Source: Acinetobacter sp. SFB
Lineage (GTDB): Bacteria; Pseudomonadota; Gammaproteobacteria; Pseudomonadales; Moraxellaceae
Direction: 5' to 3'
Assembly: GCF_001647545.1 (NCBI RefSeq)
Contig: NZ_LSZH01000016.1
Coordinates: 1 to 64,000 of the forward strand
DNA: 64,000 nt
Part shown: positions 27,103 through 37,324 of the stretch, piece by piece
Numbering within the stretch: position 1 is the stretch's first letter
How the letters are laid out: each line of letters opens with the position of its first letter
Translations under genes and position numbers: made by a program
Notes under the pieces: generated by a model
The model's database searches: none
Told to the model about the DNA's origin: nothing
What the model saw: the letters and a program-made list of their open reading frames with translations, nothing else

Positions 27103-28023
27103 ATGAACCGTCAAGAGATTGATCAATTAGTAAAACACATGAACGTGGATACAGCTACAGGGCCAGTTGATGCACGCGTACAACAAATTGTTGTCCGTTT
27201 AATGGGAGATCTATTCCAGGCCATTGAGGATTTGGATATCTCTCAAACTGAACTCTGGAAAGGTTTAGAGTATTTTACCGACGCAGGTCAGGCCAATGAA
27301 TTAGGCCTTTTAGCAGCGGGTCTTGGACTTGAGCACTATTTAGATCTCCGTGCAGATGAAGCAGATGCCGAAGCAGGCATTACTGGCGGCACACCGCGAA
27401 CCATTGAAGGTCCGCTCTATGTTGCAGGCGCGCCAGAATCGGTGGGTTTTGCGCGAATGGATGATGGAACTGAATCAGACAAAATCGATACGTTATTCAT
27501 TGAAGGTACAGTCACTGATACTGACGGCAATGTAATTCAAGGCGCTAAAGTGGAAGTTTGGCATGCCAACAGTTTAGGTAATTACTCATTCTTTGATAAA
27601 TCTCAGTCTGATTTTAATTTACGCCGTACCATCATTGCCGATAATGCCGGCCATTATGTTGCTCAAACCACAATGCCCGTCGGTTATGGCTGTCCTCCAG
27701 AAGGCACAACCCAAGCTGTATTAAACAAACTTGGCCGTCATGGCAACCGTCCTTCTCATGTGCATTATTTTGTTTCAGCACCAGGTTACCGCAAACTGAC
27801 GACTCAATTTAATATTGAAGGCGATCAATACCTTTGGGATGACTTTGCTTTTGCAACACGCGAAGGTCTGGTCGCCACTGCAACAGAGGTGAATGATACA
27901 GAAGCAATGGCTAAACACAATGTCGATAAACCATTCAAACAGATTACCTTTAATGTTGAACTGGTCAAAGAGTCTGCACAGGCGCCAACAACAGAAATTG
28001 ACCGTCGCCGCGTCAGCGCTTAA
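27103..28023 (+). CDS. catA: Catechol 1,2-dioxygenase (intradiol)
   Basis: CatA cleaves catechol to cis,cis-muconate with non-heme ferric iron. At 306 residues it has the N-terminal helical linker domain and the catalytic domain with iron ligands readable as Tyr161 (GNYSFFD), Tyr195 (PVGYGCPPEG), His219 and His221 (RPSHVHYF). It is separated from catC by 124 bases, more than the catB-catC spacing, but carries AAGGAGC before the ATG. In A. baylyi catA lies apart from catBC; here it is appended to them. Confidence 0.96.
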   Translation: MNRQEIDQLVKHMNVDTATGPVDARVQQIVVRLMGDLFQAIEDLDISQTELWKGLEYFTDAGQANELGLLAAGLGLEHYLDLRADEADAEAGITGGTPRTIEGPLYVAGAPESVGFARMDDGTESDKIDTLFIEGTVTDTDGNVIQGAKVEVWHANSLGNYSFFDKSQSDFNLRRTIIADNAGHYVAQTTMPVGYGCPPEGTTQAVLNKLGRHGNRPSHVHYFVSAPGYRKLTTQFNIEGDQYLWDDFAFATREGLVATATEVNDTEAMAKHNVDKPFKQITFNVELVKESAQAPTTEIDRRRVSA

Positions 28024-28073
28024 CGCATTTATCTGTGCTGCATAGCATTACTAATGCCTTGCGGCACTTCAGA

Positions 28074-28112
28074 TTTTTAGCGTTAAATTTTCCATTAATT
28101 TAACGTTAAAAA
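28074..28112 (+). terminator. Hairpin after catA
   Basis: TTTTTAGCGTTAAATT and AATTTAACGTTAAAAA pair over 16 bases with one G-T mismatch around a seven-base loop, 50 bases past catA. A short T run follows. It may end most catBCA transcripts. Confidence 0.5.
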
Positions 28113-28140
28113 TTTGCTTATTGCTCATTAAAGGTTTACA

Positions 28141-28478
28141 GCCCTATCGCTTCAACTGCAGCCGGGCTCTGGTTTACGGATAAATTTAATTCAAGGCAAT
28201 GCAGCAGAAGTTGAAAATTTGCAAAATGGCCTGGCAGCGCTGAGGTTATGCAAGTTGTTGTGAAGCTTGGGCTAAAGCGGACCTGGATGAACAGTTAAAA
28301 GATATTCCTGTTCTTATTGTGGCAGGAATACAAGATCCTGTAACGACAGTTGCAGAGGATCAATTTATGGTAGAGCGTATTCCGAATGCTAATATGTTTG
28401 AAATTAATGCCTCGCATATTTCAAATATTGAATGTCCAAAAGAATTTATACATGTTTTAGGTACTGCTTGTAATTAAT
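28141..28478 (+). pseudogene. catD: Degenerate 3-oxoadipate enol-lactonase
   Basis: Collinear fragments of CatD/PcaD can be read in the plus direction: PIASTAAGLWFTDKFN, then after frameshifts EAWAKADLDEQLKDI, PVLIVAGIQDPVTTVAEDQF and MVERIPNANMFEINASHISNIE. The last contains the catalytic-histidine region (ASHIS). The N-terminal half with the nucleophile serine is missing. The position right after catBCA matches A. baylyi catBCIJFD. The enzyme cannot be made from this copy, so enol-lactone hydrolysis must rely on a pca copy elsewhere. An excellent terminator follows. Confidence 0.85.
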
Positions 28479-28495
28479 TGAGTGTTCCTCTTTAG

Positions 28496-28527
28496 ATGCA
28501 ATACGCGCGTATTGCATCTTTTTTTTA
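28496..28527 (+). terminator. Intrinsic terminator of the cat operon
   Basis: GATGCAATAC, loop GCGC, GTATTGCATC, then eight T residues. This is a textbook plus-strand terminator 17 bases after the catD remnant, showing that catD once belonged to the operon. Confidence 0.93.
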
Positions 28528-28576
28528 AGTACTCATTTTATATTTTGGTCACGGACAGAGAAAATCAAGGTTAACA

Positions 28577-28750
28577 ATGACCCTCAATAAAATCACTGCC
28601 CACTCCGCTGAGTTGCATCAGCAGATCCAAAGGAATAAACATGATACCGTAAGTCCTAACCGTCAATTTATTATGACTGTTCAAAAGACTGCCGGTTTAA
28701 CTGGCTTTCACTACACGGCCATTCCTGCTGGAAATTCAAAAAATGCATGA
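28577..28750 (+). CDS. Possible 57-residue ORF of unknown function
   Basis: ATG at 28577 with AAGG seven bases upstream opens 57 codons (MTLNKITAHSAELHQQIQ...). No family was recognised. The composition is protein-like and it ends just before the convergent aldolase gene, so it could also be the 5' end of a gene whose 3' part has been lost. Low confidence. Confidence 0.25.
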   Translation: MTLNKITAHSAELHQQIQRNKHDTVSPNRQFIMTVQKTAGLTGFHYTAIPAGNSKNA

Positions 28751-28763
28751 AAATGGTGTATTT

Positions 28764-29510
28764 TTAATCCGCTTCATGCATTTTACGCACCATTGCATTA
28801 AAGAATTTATCTGCAAATCCGCTGTCACCAATCAGCATTGCGGTTAAATCTGTGCATTTTTGCTTAACCTCTTCACTGAGCGGAAAATCTTCGCCGCCCA
28901 AAGCACCCGCTTGGCACTGAATTTCAGCAGCACGCTGCACAGTCCACAGTAAAAAAAATGCTTTTTCAATACTGCTTTCTCCTACCGCAATGCCATGATT
29001 TCGCAATACTAAAATATGTTTATCTGCAAGATGTTGAATCATCCGCAGCTTTTCTTCTGGAAAAAGTGTGATGCCCTCAAAAGCATGATAAGCCACTCGC
29101 CCATAGAGCTGTGCACCATAGAAGCTATCATACGAGAAACCATTTTTTTTCTGTACCACAGCACTGATTGGTGTGGTATGGGTGTGAATCAAACAGCGGA
29201 TATCATGCCTTGCGCCATGAACGGCACTGTGCAATGCAAAACCCGCAGGATTCGCCTCATATTCGGAAGGTTCTACCTTATTTCCGGCTAAATCAACTTT
29301 CAATAAATTTTCTGGCGTGACTTCAGTATAATTTAATCCAAAAGGATTGACCAAATAATGCTGTTCATCACCTGGCAACCGTGCTGAAATATGATTAAAG
29401 ATTGTTTCAGTCCAACCAAAATAATCCACTAAATGATAACAATCCGCCAACTTTACACGCAGTTCCCATTCCTGCTGACTGAAATTCAAAGGTTGAATGC
29501 TGGTGTTCAT
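28764..29510 (-). CDS. Class II aldolase/adducin family protein
   Basis: This is a 248-residue class II aldolase/adducin domain. The metal-binding histidines are visible in CLIHTHTTP and VLRNHGIAVG, with GWTETIFNHISARLPG and EYEANPAGFALHSAVHGAR typical of the family. Related proteins act on short hydroxy acids, phosphorylated sugars or as decarboxylases; the substrate cannot be named. It starts 13 bases after the ketopantoate-reductase-like gene with AAAAGGATTCTT before the ATG. It is probably the last gene of an operon with the Liv-type transporter. Confidence 0.85.
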   Translation of the reverse strand: MNTSIQPLNFSQQEWELRVKLADCYHLVDYFGWTETIFNHISARLPGDEQHYLVNPFGLNYTEVTPENLLKVDLAGNKVEPSEYEANPAGFALHSAVHGARHDIRCLIHTHTTPISAVVQKKNGFSYDSFYGAQLYGRVAYHAFEGITLFPEEKLRMIQHLADKHILVLRNHGIAVGESSIEKAFFLLWTVQRAAEIQCQAGALGGEDFPLSEEVKQKCTDLTAMLIGDSGFADKFFNAMVRKMHEAD

Positions 29511-29522
29511 AAGAATCCTTTT

Positions 29523-30515
29523 TTAAATCTTCCGTGATTGCTCACTCAAATATGCGGTTAAATTGCAAATATGCTTTGTGACTGGCATATGACAATTAAA
29601 TTGCTCGGCCAGCTCAAAAACAGCTTCTGCTATTCCTGCCATTTCTAAAGGTTGTTTCTTTTGATAGTCATTCCACATGGAGGTGTACACGTTTCCCATA
29701 TTGGTGCCTAACTGTAAAAAGGTTAGGGGATCAATAGAAATTCGGGCACCATAACTGGCCGCCACCTGCCGGACTTCTTGGGTAATTTGCAGCGCCATTT
29801 CATGTAAGTGCGGATGTGCATAGATGTCTTTTAAAGGAGCACCCGTGACTACAGAAAGTGGGTTCGAGCTTAAGTTAGCAATCACTTTGGTCCAAATCTG
29901 ATCTCGAATCTGGTCGGTAACCCTTAACTCAATACCGGTATCTGCAAAAAGGGCTTGAACTGCCTGTATACGCTCTGTGATTTGATTATTTGGTTCACCT
30001 AAAATCAGCAGATATGGATTATCCGACTCCACTTTGCCATAGGCCTTCAATTTTGCTGTGATAAACACCACAGAACCAATTAAATGTGTCAAAGGAAAGC
30101 GCTCAATCAATTGCCTATCTTTATCTAGGCACTTAATGGCCTGTATATCATCGTTACTTTGCCCTTGATAAAAATACCAAAATGGAATGCCGTTCATCAG
30201 TGGAATAATCACGGTTTCAGCATGTATTGCATCTTGAACGACAGCAGTGATCTGATGAAGGGCATTTGATTTTGTCGCAATAAAAATAATATCTTGCGGA
30301 TCAAGTTCAGTGAGGTCTTGCACAACACGATAGGGGGTCAACTGATATTCGCCTGTTAAATCGGTTAGCTGAATACCTTGAGTGGACAACACCTGAAAAT
30401 TCTCCCCACGTGCAATTAAACTGACTTGTTCACAGCCTGCTAAAATCAGGCGAGCTGCCAAGGTACAGCCAATTGCACCGGCGCCTAAAATAGAAATTTT
30501 GGTCTCTTTTTTCAT
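29523..30515 (-). CDS. 2-dehydropantoate 2-reductase family (PanE/ApbA) oxidoreductase
   Basis: This 330-residue NADP-dependent reductase has the Rossmann start ISILGAGAIGCTLAARLIL, ATKSNALHQ, PLMNGIPFWYF and the catalytic-lysine region QIWTKVIANLSSNPLSVVTG. True PanE makes pantoate for CoA, but paralogues placed beside transporters and aldolases in catabolic islands usually act on other 2-keto acids. Here it sits between the aldolase and livF, so a catabolic role is more likely than pantothenate synthesis. GGGAGCGCC precedes the ATG. Confidence 0.85.
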   Translation of the reverse strand: MKKETKISILGAGAIGCTLAARLILAGCEQVSLIARGENFQVLSTQGIQLTDLTGEYQLTPYRVVQDLTELDPQDIIFIATKSNALHQITAVVQDAIHAETVIIPLMNGIPFWYFYQGQSNDDIQAIKCLDKDRQLIERFPLTHLIGSVVFITAKLKAYGKVESDNPYLLILGEPNNQITERIQAVQALFADTGIELRVTDQIRDQIWTKVIANLSSNPLSVVTGAPLKDIYAHPHLHEMALQITQEVRQVAASYGARISIDPLTFLQLGTNMGNVYTSMWNDYQKKQPLEMAGIAEAVFELAEQFNCHMPVTKHICNLTAYLSEQSRKI

Positions 30516-30540
30516 AAGGCGCTCCCGCTTAAAAGGAAAA

Positions 30541-31314
30541 TTAAATAGAAAGAATGTCCTGATGCTTACTGTTAATCCCTAAATAGCTTTCAATAATTCT
30601 TGGATCTTCCACTAAATCTTGACCAGTGCCTTGCATAGACAATTCACCCATTTCCAACACATAGGCATAGTCTGCCAACTTCAAGGCTGCACGTGCATTT
30701 TGTTCTACCAATAAAATAGACACGCCCTGACCGCGAAGCTGATCAATAATTTTAAAAATCTCCCGGGTAATTAAAGGTGCTAAACCGAGACTCGGTTCAT
30801 CCAGCATCAACAGTTTAGGCTTTGCCATTAGCGCACGCCCAACAGCAAGCATTTGCCGCTCACCACCAGACAACGTGCCCGCTTCCTGAATCCGGCGTTC
30901 TTTTAAACGCGGGAAAATACTATAAACTTCATCCAGCGTTTCTTTTAGACTGCGGTCGCCATGCCTATAACGCTGAAAGCCACCCAGCATGAGATTATCT
31001 TCAATACTCATGCTGCCGAACAATTCCCTTTTTTCAGGTACTAAACCTAGTCCACGTACAACCATTCGCTCTATGGGCGGGCACTGCTCTACACTGCCAT
31101 CAAATTCCACATCACCTTTTGAAGCAAGAACTCCCATGATTGCAGAAAGCAAGGTGGTCTTGCCTGCACCATTGGGGCCAACGACAGAAACAATCTGCCC
31201 CTCATTTACCCGCATATTGAAATTCATCAGTGCATCAACTTTGCCATAAGCCACGCTTAAATTACTGACTTCTAATAAGCATTTGCCTTGCGTATTTTCT
31301 GTGATTGTACTCAT
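30541..31314 (-). CDS. livF: Branched-chain-type ABC transporter ATP-binding protein
   Basis: This is a 257-residue ATPase of the LivF type. Walker A is VGPNGAGKTTL, the signature LSGGERQMLAVGRAL, Walker B KLLMLDEPSLGLAP and the switch region VEQNA. Its start overlaps the stop of the fused permease-ATPase gene by four bases. It powers uptake together with the LivM-LivG fusion, LivH and the periplasmic binding protein. Substrates in this family include aromatic and amide compounds as well as amino acids; here the neighbouring iac genes suggest an aromatic acid. Confidence 0.93.
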   Translation of the reverse strand: MSTITENTQGKCLLEVSNLSVAYGKVDALMNFNMRVNEGQIVSVVGPNGAGKTTLLSAIMGVLASKGDVEFDGSVEQCPPIERMVVRGLGLVPEKRELFGSMSIEDNLMLGGFQRYRHGDRSLKETLDEVYSIFPRLKERRIQEAGTLSGGERQMLAVGRALMAKPKLLMLDEPSLGLAPLITREIFKIIDQLRGQGVSILLVEQNARAALKLADYAYVLEMGELSMQGTGQDLVEDPRIIESYLGINSKHQDILSI

Positions 31315-33113
31315 GCTGCACCTCCTAAATAGGCTTCTAGAACAGCTTCGTTTTTTTGTATATCTTCTGGCAGGCCTTCTGCGATTTTTTCACCGAACTC
31401 CATTACTACAACGTGATCGACCAAATTCATCACAAAGTCCATATCATGCTCAACCAATAAAGTCGCCATACCCTCTGCCTTCAGCTTCATTAAAAGCTCA
31501 GCCAAAGCCTGCTTTTCTTTTAAACGTAGGCCGGCAGCAGGTTCATCCAATAACAATAAGCTTGGGTGGGCACATAAAGCACGCGCAATTTCCAATATTC
31601 GCTGCTGCCCTAGTGCCAGATTTCCAGCTTCGGTATAGAGATATTCCCCTAGACCGACCCGCTCTAACTGAAATTTAGCTTCATTCAATAAATTGTTTTC
31701 TTCCTCACGATCCAGCCTGAACAGCGAGGCCCAAACGCCTTTTTTACCGCGTAAATGTGCGCCAATCACCACATTTTCCAACACCGTCATTTCTGGCAAA
31801 ATTTTGACGTGCTGAAAGGTTCGGCTCAGTCCTTTTTTAGCAATCTCACGCGATAACATGCCATTGATTTTTTCACCTAAAAAGATGACTTCACCGCTGG
31901 TTGGAACATCGACACCGGACAACTGGTTAAACATGGTGCTCTTGCCTGCGCCATTCGGGCCAATCAGTGCCAAAATTTCGCCTGCATGAATTTTTAAATT
32001 CATGTTGTTATTGGCGACCAAACCGCCAAACTTTTTCGTCACATTCTTCGCTTCTAGAATAAGCGTTCCTTTTGGGGGCAACGCCAGAGTAGGAAGCGCT
32101 TGTGTGGGTGCGGTCAACTCTGTATGCAAATCATTAGCTTTAAAACGCGGCGGTATCAGCTTGACCAGCATTGGCCATAAACCAGAAGGGGCTTTTTGCA
32201 TCAACAATACAATCATTAAACCAAAAACAATAGTTTCATACTGTCCATTATTGCCAAAAATAACCGGCATTAAGTCTTGCAGCCATTGGCGCAGCATCGT
32301 GAATATGCCTGCTCCAAATATTGCGCCCCAAATACTGCCTACACCGCCCAGCAAAGCCATGAACAAATAATCAATCCCCATTTGTAAACCAAAAGGTGTC
32401 GGGTTAATAAACGATTGATTATGCGCATATAACCAGCCCGAAATAGAGGCAAAAACAGAGGAAATAACAAAGACCACCATTTTGGATCTAAAGGTATTTA
32501 CCCCCATAGACTCCGCCATGACTTGTCCGCCTTTGAGTGCCCGTATCGCTCGGCCTTCTCTAGAATTCAAAATATTTTTGGTCAAAATAATGGCCACAAA
32601 TAAAATCAGCCAAATGAGATAAAACATTTTATTGCTGCTGTCTAAGGCATAGCTCGCAATAGAAATGCTCGGAATATTGGAAATACCTGAATGACCGCCT
32701 AAACTTTCAATGGTGGAGAAGAAATAATAGAGCGATATACCCCAAGCGATGGTGCCTAAAGGCAAATAATGTCCAGACAGTTTTAAGGTGAGGCCACCCA
32801 CAAGAAATGCAGAAGTAACCGTTAAAACAATACCTAAAAGTAGCCCTGCCCATGGGCTGCCGCCTGTCCACATCAAGAACTGGGGCAGCTGTTCGGTCAC
32901 TGTTAAATAAGCTGTCGAGTAAGCGCCAATTCCCACCAATGCCGCTTGACCAAAACTGGTCATTCCGCCCACACCTGTCAATAACACTAAACCTAAAACG
33001 ACTAAAGCATTCAGCCCAATATAATTAAGTAGCGTGACTTGATAAGCAGGTAAAATCAAAGGGCTAAGGGCCATAAGCGCAGCAAAGCCCAGAAATAAAT
33101 ATTTAGACTTCAT
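31311..33113 (-). CDS. Fused Liv-type permease and ATPase (LivM-LivG)
   Basis: This single 600-residue protein joins a LivM-like permease (about residues 1-330, eight or more membrane helices, LALGIG-type [20 protein letters not shown] motif) to a LivG-like ATPase (from about 350). The ATPase carries [27 protein letters not shown] and [12 protein letters not shown] linker rich in Leu/Pro/Thr (around residues 325-350) joins the two. Both gene ends overlap neighbours by four bases, so the whole transporter is translationally coupled. LivM-LivG fusions occur in several proteobacteria. Confidence 0.92.
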   Translation of the reverse strand: MKSKYLFLGFAALMALSPLILPAYQVTLLNYIGLNALVVLGLVLLTGVGGMTSFGQAALVGIGAYSTAYLTVTEQLPQFLMWTGGSPWAGLLLGIVLTVTSAFLVGGLTLKLSGHYLPLGTIAWGISLYYFFSTIESLGGHSGISNIPSISIASYALDSSNKMFYLIWLILFVAIILTKNILNSREGRAIRALKGGQVMAESMGVNTFRSKMVVFVISSVFASISGWLYAHNQSFINPTPFGLQMGIDYLFMALLGGVGSIWGAIFGAGIFTMLRQWLQDLMPVIFGNNGQYETIVFGLMIVLLMQKAPSGLWPMLVKLIPPRFKANDLHTELTAPTQALPTLALPPKGTLILEAKNVTKKFGGLVANNNMNLKIHAGEILALIGPNGAGKSTMFNQLSGVDVPTSGEVIFLGEKINGMLSREIAKKGLSRTFQHVKILPEMTVLENVVIGAHLRGKKGVWASLFRLDREEENNLLNEAKFQLERVGLGEYLYTEAGNLALGQQRILEIARALCAHPSLLLLDEPAAGLRLKEKQALAELLMKLKAEGMATLLVEHDMDFVMNLVDHVVVMEFGEKIAEGLPEDIQKNEAVLEAYLGGAA

Positions 33114-34147
33114 TCATGGTCCTCCTCAATGTGACGAGACGTTAAAGATTTCCAAAGCAAAAATGGAATAATGAGGGTAAAGACGATAATTTCTTTATAG
33201 TCGCTGGCCCAAAACATAGAAAATGCTTCAATAATGCCAACGGCCACCGAACCTGCTGCTGCCACTGGAAAACTTGCTAAGCCGCCAATAATTGCGCCAA
33301 CAAAGCCTTTAAGGCTGATAATAAAACCAGAGTCATAATACAGCGTGGTAATTGGTGCAATTAAAATACCCGCAAATGCTCCCATAAAAGCCGCCATTGC
33401 AAAGGTGATTTTGCCTGCAAAAATGGGAGAAATTCCCATCAGCTGTGCCCCAACCCGATTCACCGCAGTGGCTCTTAATGCCTTGCCGTAAAGTGTCTTT
33501 CCAAAGAAATACCACAGTACAAGAATCATGCTGAAAAACGCAGCAATGATATAAAGGGTCTGGCTATTAACAGCTAAACTCCCCCATTGATATACAGCAT
33601 CACTGAATGGTTGAGTTTGCGCACCATCTGGGCCAAAAACTAACAGACCAATCCCCACCAAAGCCACATGCACTGCAATAGAAACAATCAGTAGCACTAA
33701 TGATTTGGCAGCCACCAAAGGCTGAAAGAATAAACGGTAGATTTGCGGGCCAAGCGGTGTAATAACAGCCAAAGCAAATAAAATTTGAATAAACATCGGC
33801 AGGCTTGCCAAGGGCAGTAAATACATCGCTCCAACAATTAACGCAATGTAAATCGCCCACAGACTATGGCTTCTTAAATTAAATGGAGTCTTATTTTTAA
33901 AACTCGCATAAAGATCCAGAAGCAATTGAACAGCAAAGAATACTACCAACAGCCATACAATACGGCTTGGTGTTCCAGCTTGAATAGAGGCAAGTGTCAG
34001 TGCAGCAAAAACACTAAATTCACCTAAGGGAATGAGTAAAATTCGGGTGACAGTAAAAACCAATAAAATACATAAGGCGAGCAATGCATAGATTGCCCCA
34101 CTGGTAATGCCATCCTGCCCAAGAATTAATGCGATGTCTAAATCCAT
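33110..34147 (-). CDS. livH: Branched-chain-type ABC transporter permease
   Basis: This is a hydrophobic permease of the LivH type with about eight to ten membrane helices. It has the N-terminal GQDGITSGAIYALLALCI and the conserved KTLYGKALRATAVNRVGAQLMGI (EAA-like loop) followed by GAFAGILIAPIT. I favour the ATG at 34147 (MDLDIALILGQDG) because AGGA precedes it and family members begin there. A longer frame from 34198 is open but has no ribosome binding site. It overlaps the fused gene by four bases. Confidence 0.92.
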   Translation of the reverse strand: MDLDIALILGQDGITSGAIYALLALCILLVFTVTRILLIPLGEFSVFAALTLASIQAGTPSRIVWLLVVFFAVQLLLDLYASFKNKTPFNLRSHSLWAIYIALIVGAMYLLPLASLPMFIQILFALAVITPLGPQIYRLFFQPLVAAKSLVLLIVSIAVHVALVGIGLLVFGPDGAQTQPFSDAVYQWGSLAVNSQTLYIIAAFFSMILVLWYFFGKTLYGKALRATAVNRVGAQLMGISPIFAGKITFAMAAFMGAFAGILIAPITTLYYDSGFIISLKGFVGAIIGGLASFPVAAAGSVAVGIIEAFSMFWASDYKEIIVFTLIIPFLLWKSLTSRHIEEDHE

Positions 34148-34242
34148 GACCGCCAGATCCTCGCTATTTTTCAGAGGCAAAAGCTCTCTAAGAGCCATTG
34201 CACACTGAATTGAATAGCAGATTAATTAATTTAAAAAATTTA

Positions 34243-35385
34243 TTACTTCAGCAATTTCCATTGTCCATTTTTTACAGTGACCATAACCCGTCCGCGCTTG
34301 TCAAAACCGCTATGATCCATTGGCGTCATATTATAAACACCCTGTGTCCCTGCCACTTCTTTGGTTTGTTCCAATGCTGTGCGCAATGCTTGGCGGAATT
34401 GCACACTTCCTGGTTTCGCCTGCTTTAATGCTACCGGAATCGCCTTTTCTAACAGCAGTCCAGCATCATAGACATTCGCACCAAATGTCGCGGGGTATTC
34501 ACCATACATTTTTTTGTAATTGTTCATGTATTTCAAAGCAATGGCTTTGGAAGGATGCTTATTGTCAATTTCATTAATGACCAGCATCAAGCTAGCCGCC
34601 AAAATCGTGTTATCTACTTTTTTGCCCCCTAACTTTAAAAACTGATCTAAGGCCGCACCATGGGTTTGATAAATTTGTCCACGATAACCGCGATCATATA
34701 AAGCAACTTGCGGTGTTACTGCGGCACCGCCCGGGGCTGCAATTAAAATGGCTTGTGGCTTGCCGGCAATCAGTTTCAGGGCCTGCCCAGTCAATGAGGT
34801 ATCCTGACGCTGAAAAGACTCTTTTTGTGTAATTTTAATGCCCTTGCTGGCTGCTAAATGAGCAACGACTTTACTCCAGTTCTCTCCATAAGGGTCTGCT
34901 GTACCAATAAAGCCTAACGTTTTAATCTTGCGCTTCACCATGTCCTCAACTAAGGCTTGGGCGATCAAATCATCATTTTGTGTGGTTTTGAATACCCATT
35001 TTTTTTGCAGATTCATTGGCAAAACAACAGTGGATGTTCCAACAGGCGCCAGTAAAGGAACCTGAGCCTTAGCAATAATACCAATGACTGCACTGGCATT
35101 TGGCGATCCAGAAGGCCCAATAATGGCATCTACATTACTTTCACTGATCAATTTATTAATTGCTTTTACGCTTGCTGTTGGGTCACTGGCATCATCCAAG
35201 GAAATATAAGTGACTTTTTCACCACCGATGGTTTTAGGAAGTAACGCAACTGTATTCTTCTGCGGAATTCCCACCATCGCCACGGGGCCTGTAGATGAGC
35301 TAACCACTCCAATGCGTACATCGGCATGACTGGTGACTGAACCTGCGGCTAGAGCAGAAACAAGCAATATTTTATTGATTTCCAT
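34243..35385 (-). CDS. Periplasmic substrate-binding protein of the Liv-type transporter
   Basis: This is a type I periplasmic binding protein of about 380 residues with a signal peptide (MEINKILLVSALAAGSVTSHA). The family pattern follows: VRIGVVSSSTGPVAMVGIPQKN, VDAIIGPSGSPNASAVI, TLGFIGTADPYGENWSKV and YPATFGANVYDAGLLL. The ATG at 35385 has GGAG about nine bases upstream; a longer start at 35406 is less likely. It is the first gene of the transporter operon. The promoter region contains TACATGTA, a motif shared with other genes of this catabolic region. Confidence 0.92.
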   Translation of the reverse strand: MEINKILLVSALAAGSVTSHADVRIGVVSSSTGPVAMVGIPQKNTVALLPKTIGGEKVTYISLDDASDPTASVKAINKLISESNVDAIIGPSGSPNASAVIGIIAKAQVPLLAPVGTSTVVLPMNLQKKWVFKTTQNDDLIAQALVEDMVKRKIKTLGFIGTADPYGENWSKVVAHLAASKGIKITQKESFQRQDTSLTGQALKLIAGKPQAILIAAPGGAAVTPQVALYDRGYRGQIYQTHGAALDQFLKLGGKKVDNTILAASLMLVINEIDNKHPSKAIALKYMNNYKKMYGEYPATFGANVYDAGLLLEKAIPVALKQAKPGSVQFRQALRTALEQTKEVAGTQGVYNMTPMDHSGFDKRGRVMVTVKNGQWKLLK

Positions 35386-35446
35386 ATGACAAACTCCATT
35401 TATCATTCATTGATGAGTCTCACGACTTTATTTTTTATAACATAAA

Positions 35447-35454
35447 TACATGTA
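35447..35454 (-). promoter_or_regulatory. TACATGTA motif upstream of the binding-protein gene
   Basis: ATACATGTAATTTT stands 55-70 bases upstream of the chosen start. Very similar words occur at 43770 (CATGTAATT, iacH/iacR gap), 50088 (TTACATGTAA, SnoaL-like gene) and 49241 (TTACGTGTAA, MFS gene). A common regulator such as IacR is plausible. Confidence 0.35.
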
Positions 35455-35758
35455 ATTTTCTTGTTAATTTTAAAAAAATATCATTTATTTTGAAAATTAA
35501 TCCTGTGAGTGTATTTTATTCAACAATAGCGAAGCTGAAATAAGAAGTTTTAGCAAAAAATTTCAGCCAGTCTGATTTTATCTCTTTTAATTTTATAATT
35601 ATATTTAAATACAAAGATTTAATATATTTTTAAACACCCTCTTTGGCTAAATTTATTACAACATCTATATTTTTTGCTTGCTTAGATTAAAGAAAGTATA
35701 ACGATATACCTTGCTAGAAGTAGAAAATTACATGGATAAATAGTAATAATTTAAAACA

Positions 35759-35777
35759 ATGAACAAGGCATGTTCAT
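35759..35777. promoter_or_regulatory. Inverted repeat upstream of the lipoprotein pseudogene
   Basis: ATGAACA, five bases, TGTTCAT. This is a perfect 7-5-7 repeat about 80 bases before the pseudogene start and looks like an operator of a TetR- or Xre-type protein; no such gene is adjacent. Confidence 0.3.
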
Positions 35778-35859
35778 AAGTGAAGTTAACCACCTTGAAT
35801 ACGTGGTTGCCAGTTAATGAATTCACTTCTAAATCATAATGAAAGCAAGGAGATCTAAA

Positions 35860-36175
35860 GTGAAAAGCCATATGCTCAATAATCAGTCTAAAAATGTATT
35901 GATTCGATACCGCGTTTTGGGTTGAAGCTGCATGTTTCTCGCAGGTTGCAACTCATCCTCAACTTTAGAGCCAGTATCCACTCAAAAACAGGTCACCATT
36001 AAACGCGATAATTTTAGCCCCAGGTCAAAGTGGTTTTATTGATAAAAATGGTAAACCCGATGCTCAGTTTGCCGATCAACTAGCCTTGTTTGAAAACTAT
36101 GAATGTAAAGAAGATGCAGTCGATCAAAAGAAAATTGACCAAAGCAGCAAACATAGTATGACTTTGAACTATTAA
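35860..36175 (+). pseudogene. Broken small lipoprotein gene
   Basis: A GTG at 35860 with AAGGAG in front opens a reading frame that stops after about 20 codons. It then continues through a lipobox (MFLAGCNSSS) and stops again. One base shift later it runs on as PGQSGFIDKNGKPDAQFADQLALFE and YECKEDAVDQKKIDQSSKH to a stop at 36173-36175. The joined text describes a roughly 100-residue lipoprotein with a stop and a frameshift. The family was not recognised. Sequencing error cannot be excluded, but two lesions argue for decay. Confidence 0.6.
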
Positions 36176-36247
36176 TCTTTTATTTAAAAATGCTAATAGT
36201 CAGTGACTACTAGCGGTCAAAAATCAGGGTGAAAAACAAAAAGTATT

Positions 36248-36280
36248 AGGCAACTATTGCTTATTTTGCACTAGTTGCCT
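36248..36280 (-). terminator. Intrinsic terminator of the iac operon
   Basis: AGGCAACTA and TAGTTGCCT pair around a 15-base loop, 11 bases after iacG. On the minus strand AATACTTTTTGTTTTTC follows. Confidence 0.8.
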
Positions 36281-36291
36281 CTCCATATTAT

Positions 36292-37272
<981 letters not shown>

Positions 37273-37324
37273 CTATTCCTGTGCGGACCCAATAGTGTGC
37301 AATTTCAATGTGACTGGTGTTTAT

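Noticed and set aside
29523..30515. panE for pantothenate synthesis
   Set aside because: The family fits, but the gene sits in a catabolic operon with a transporter and aldolase, so I named only the family.
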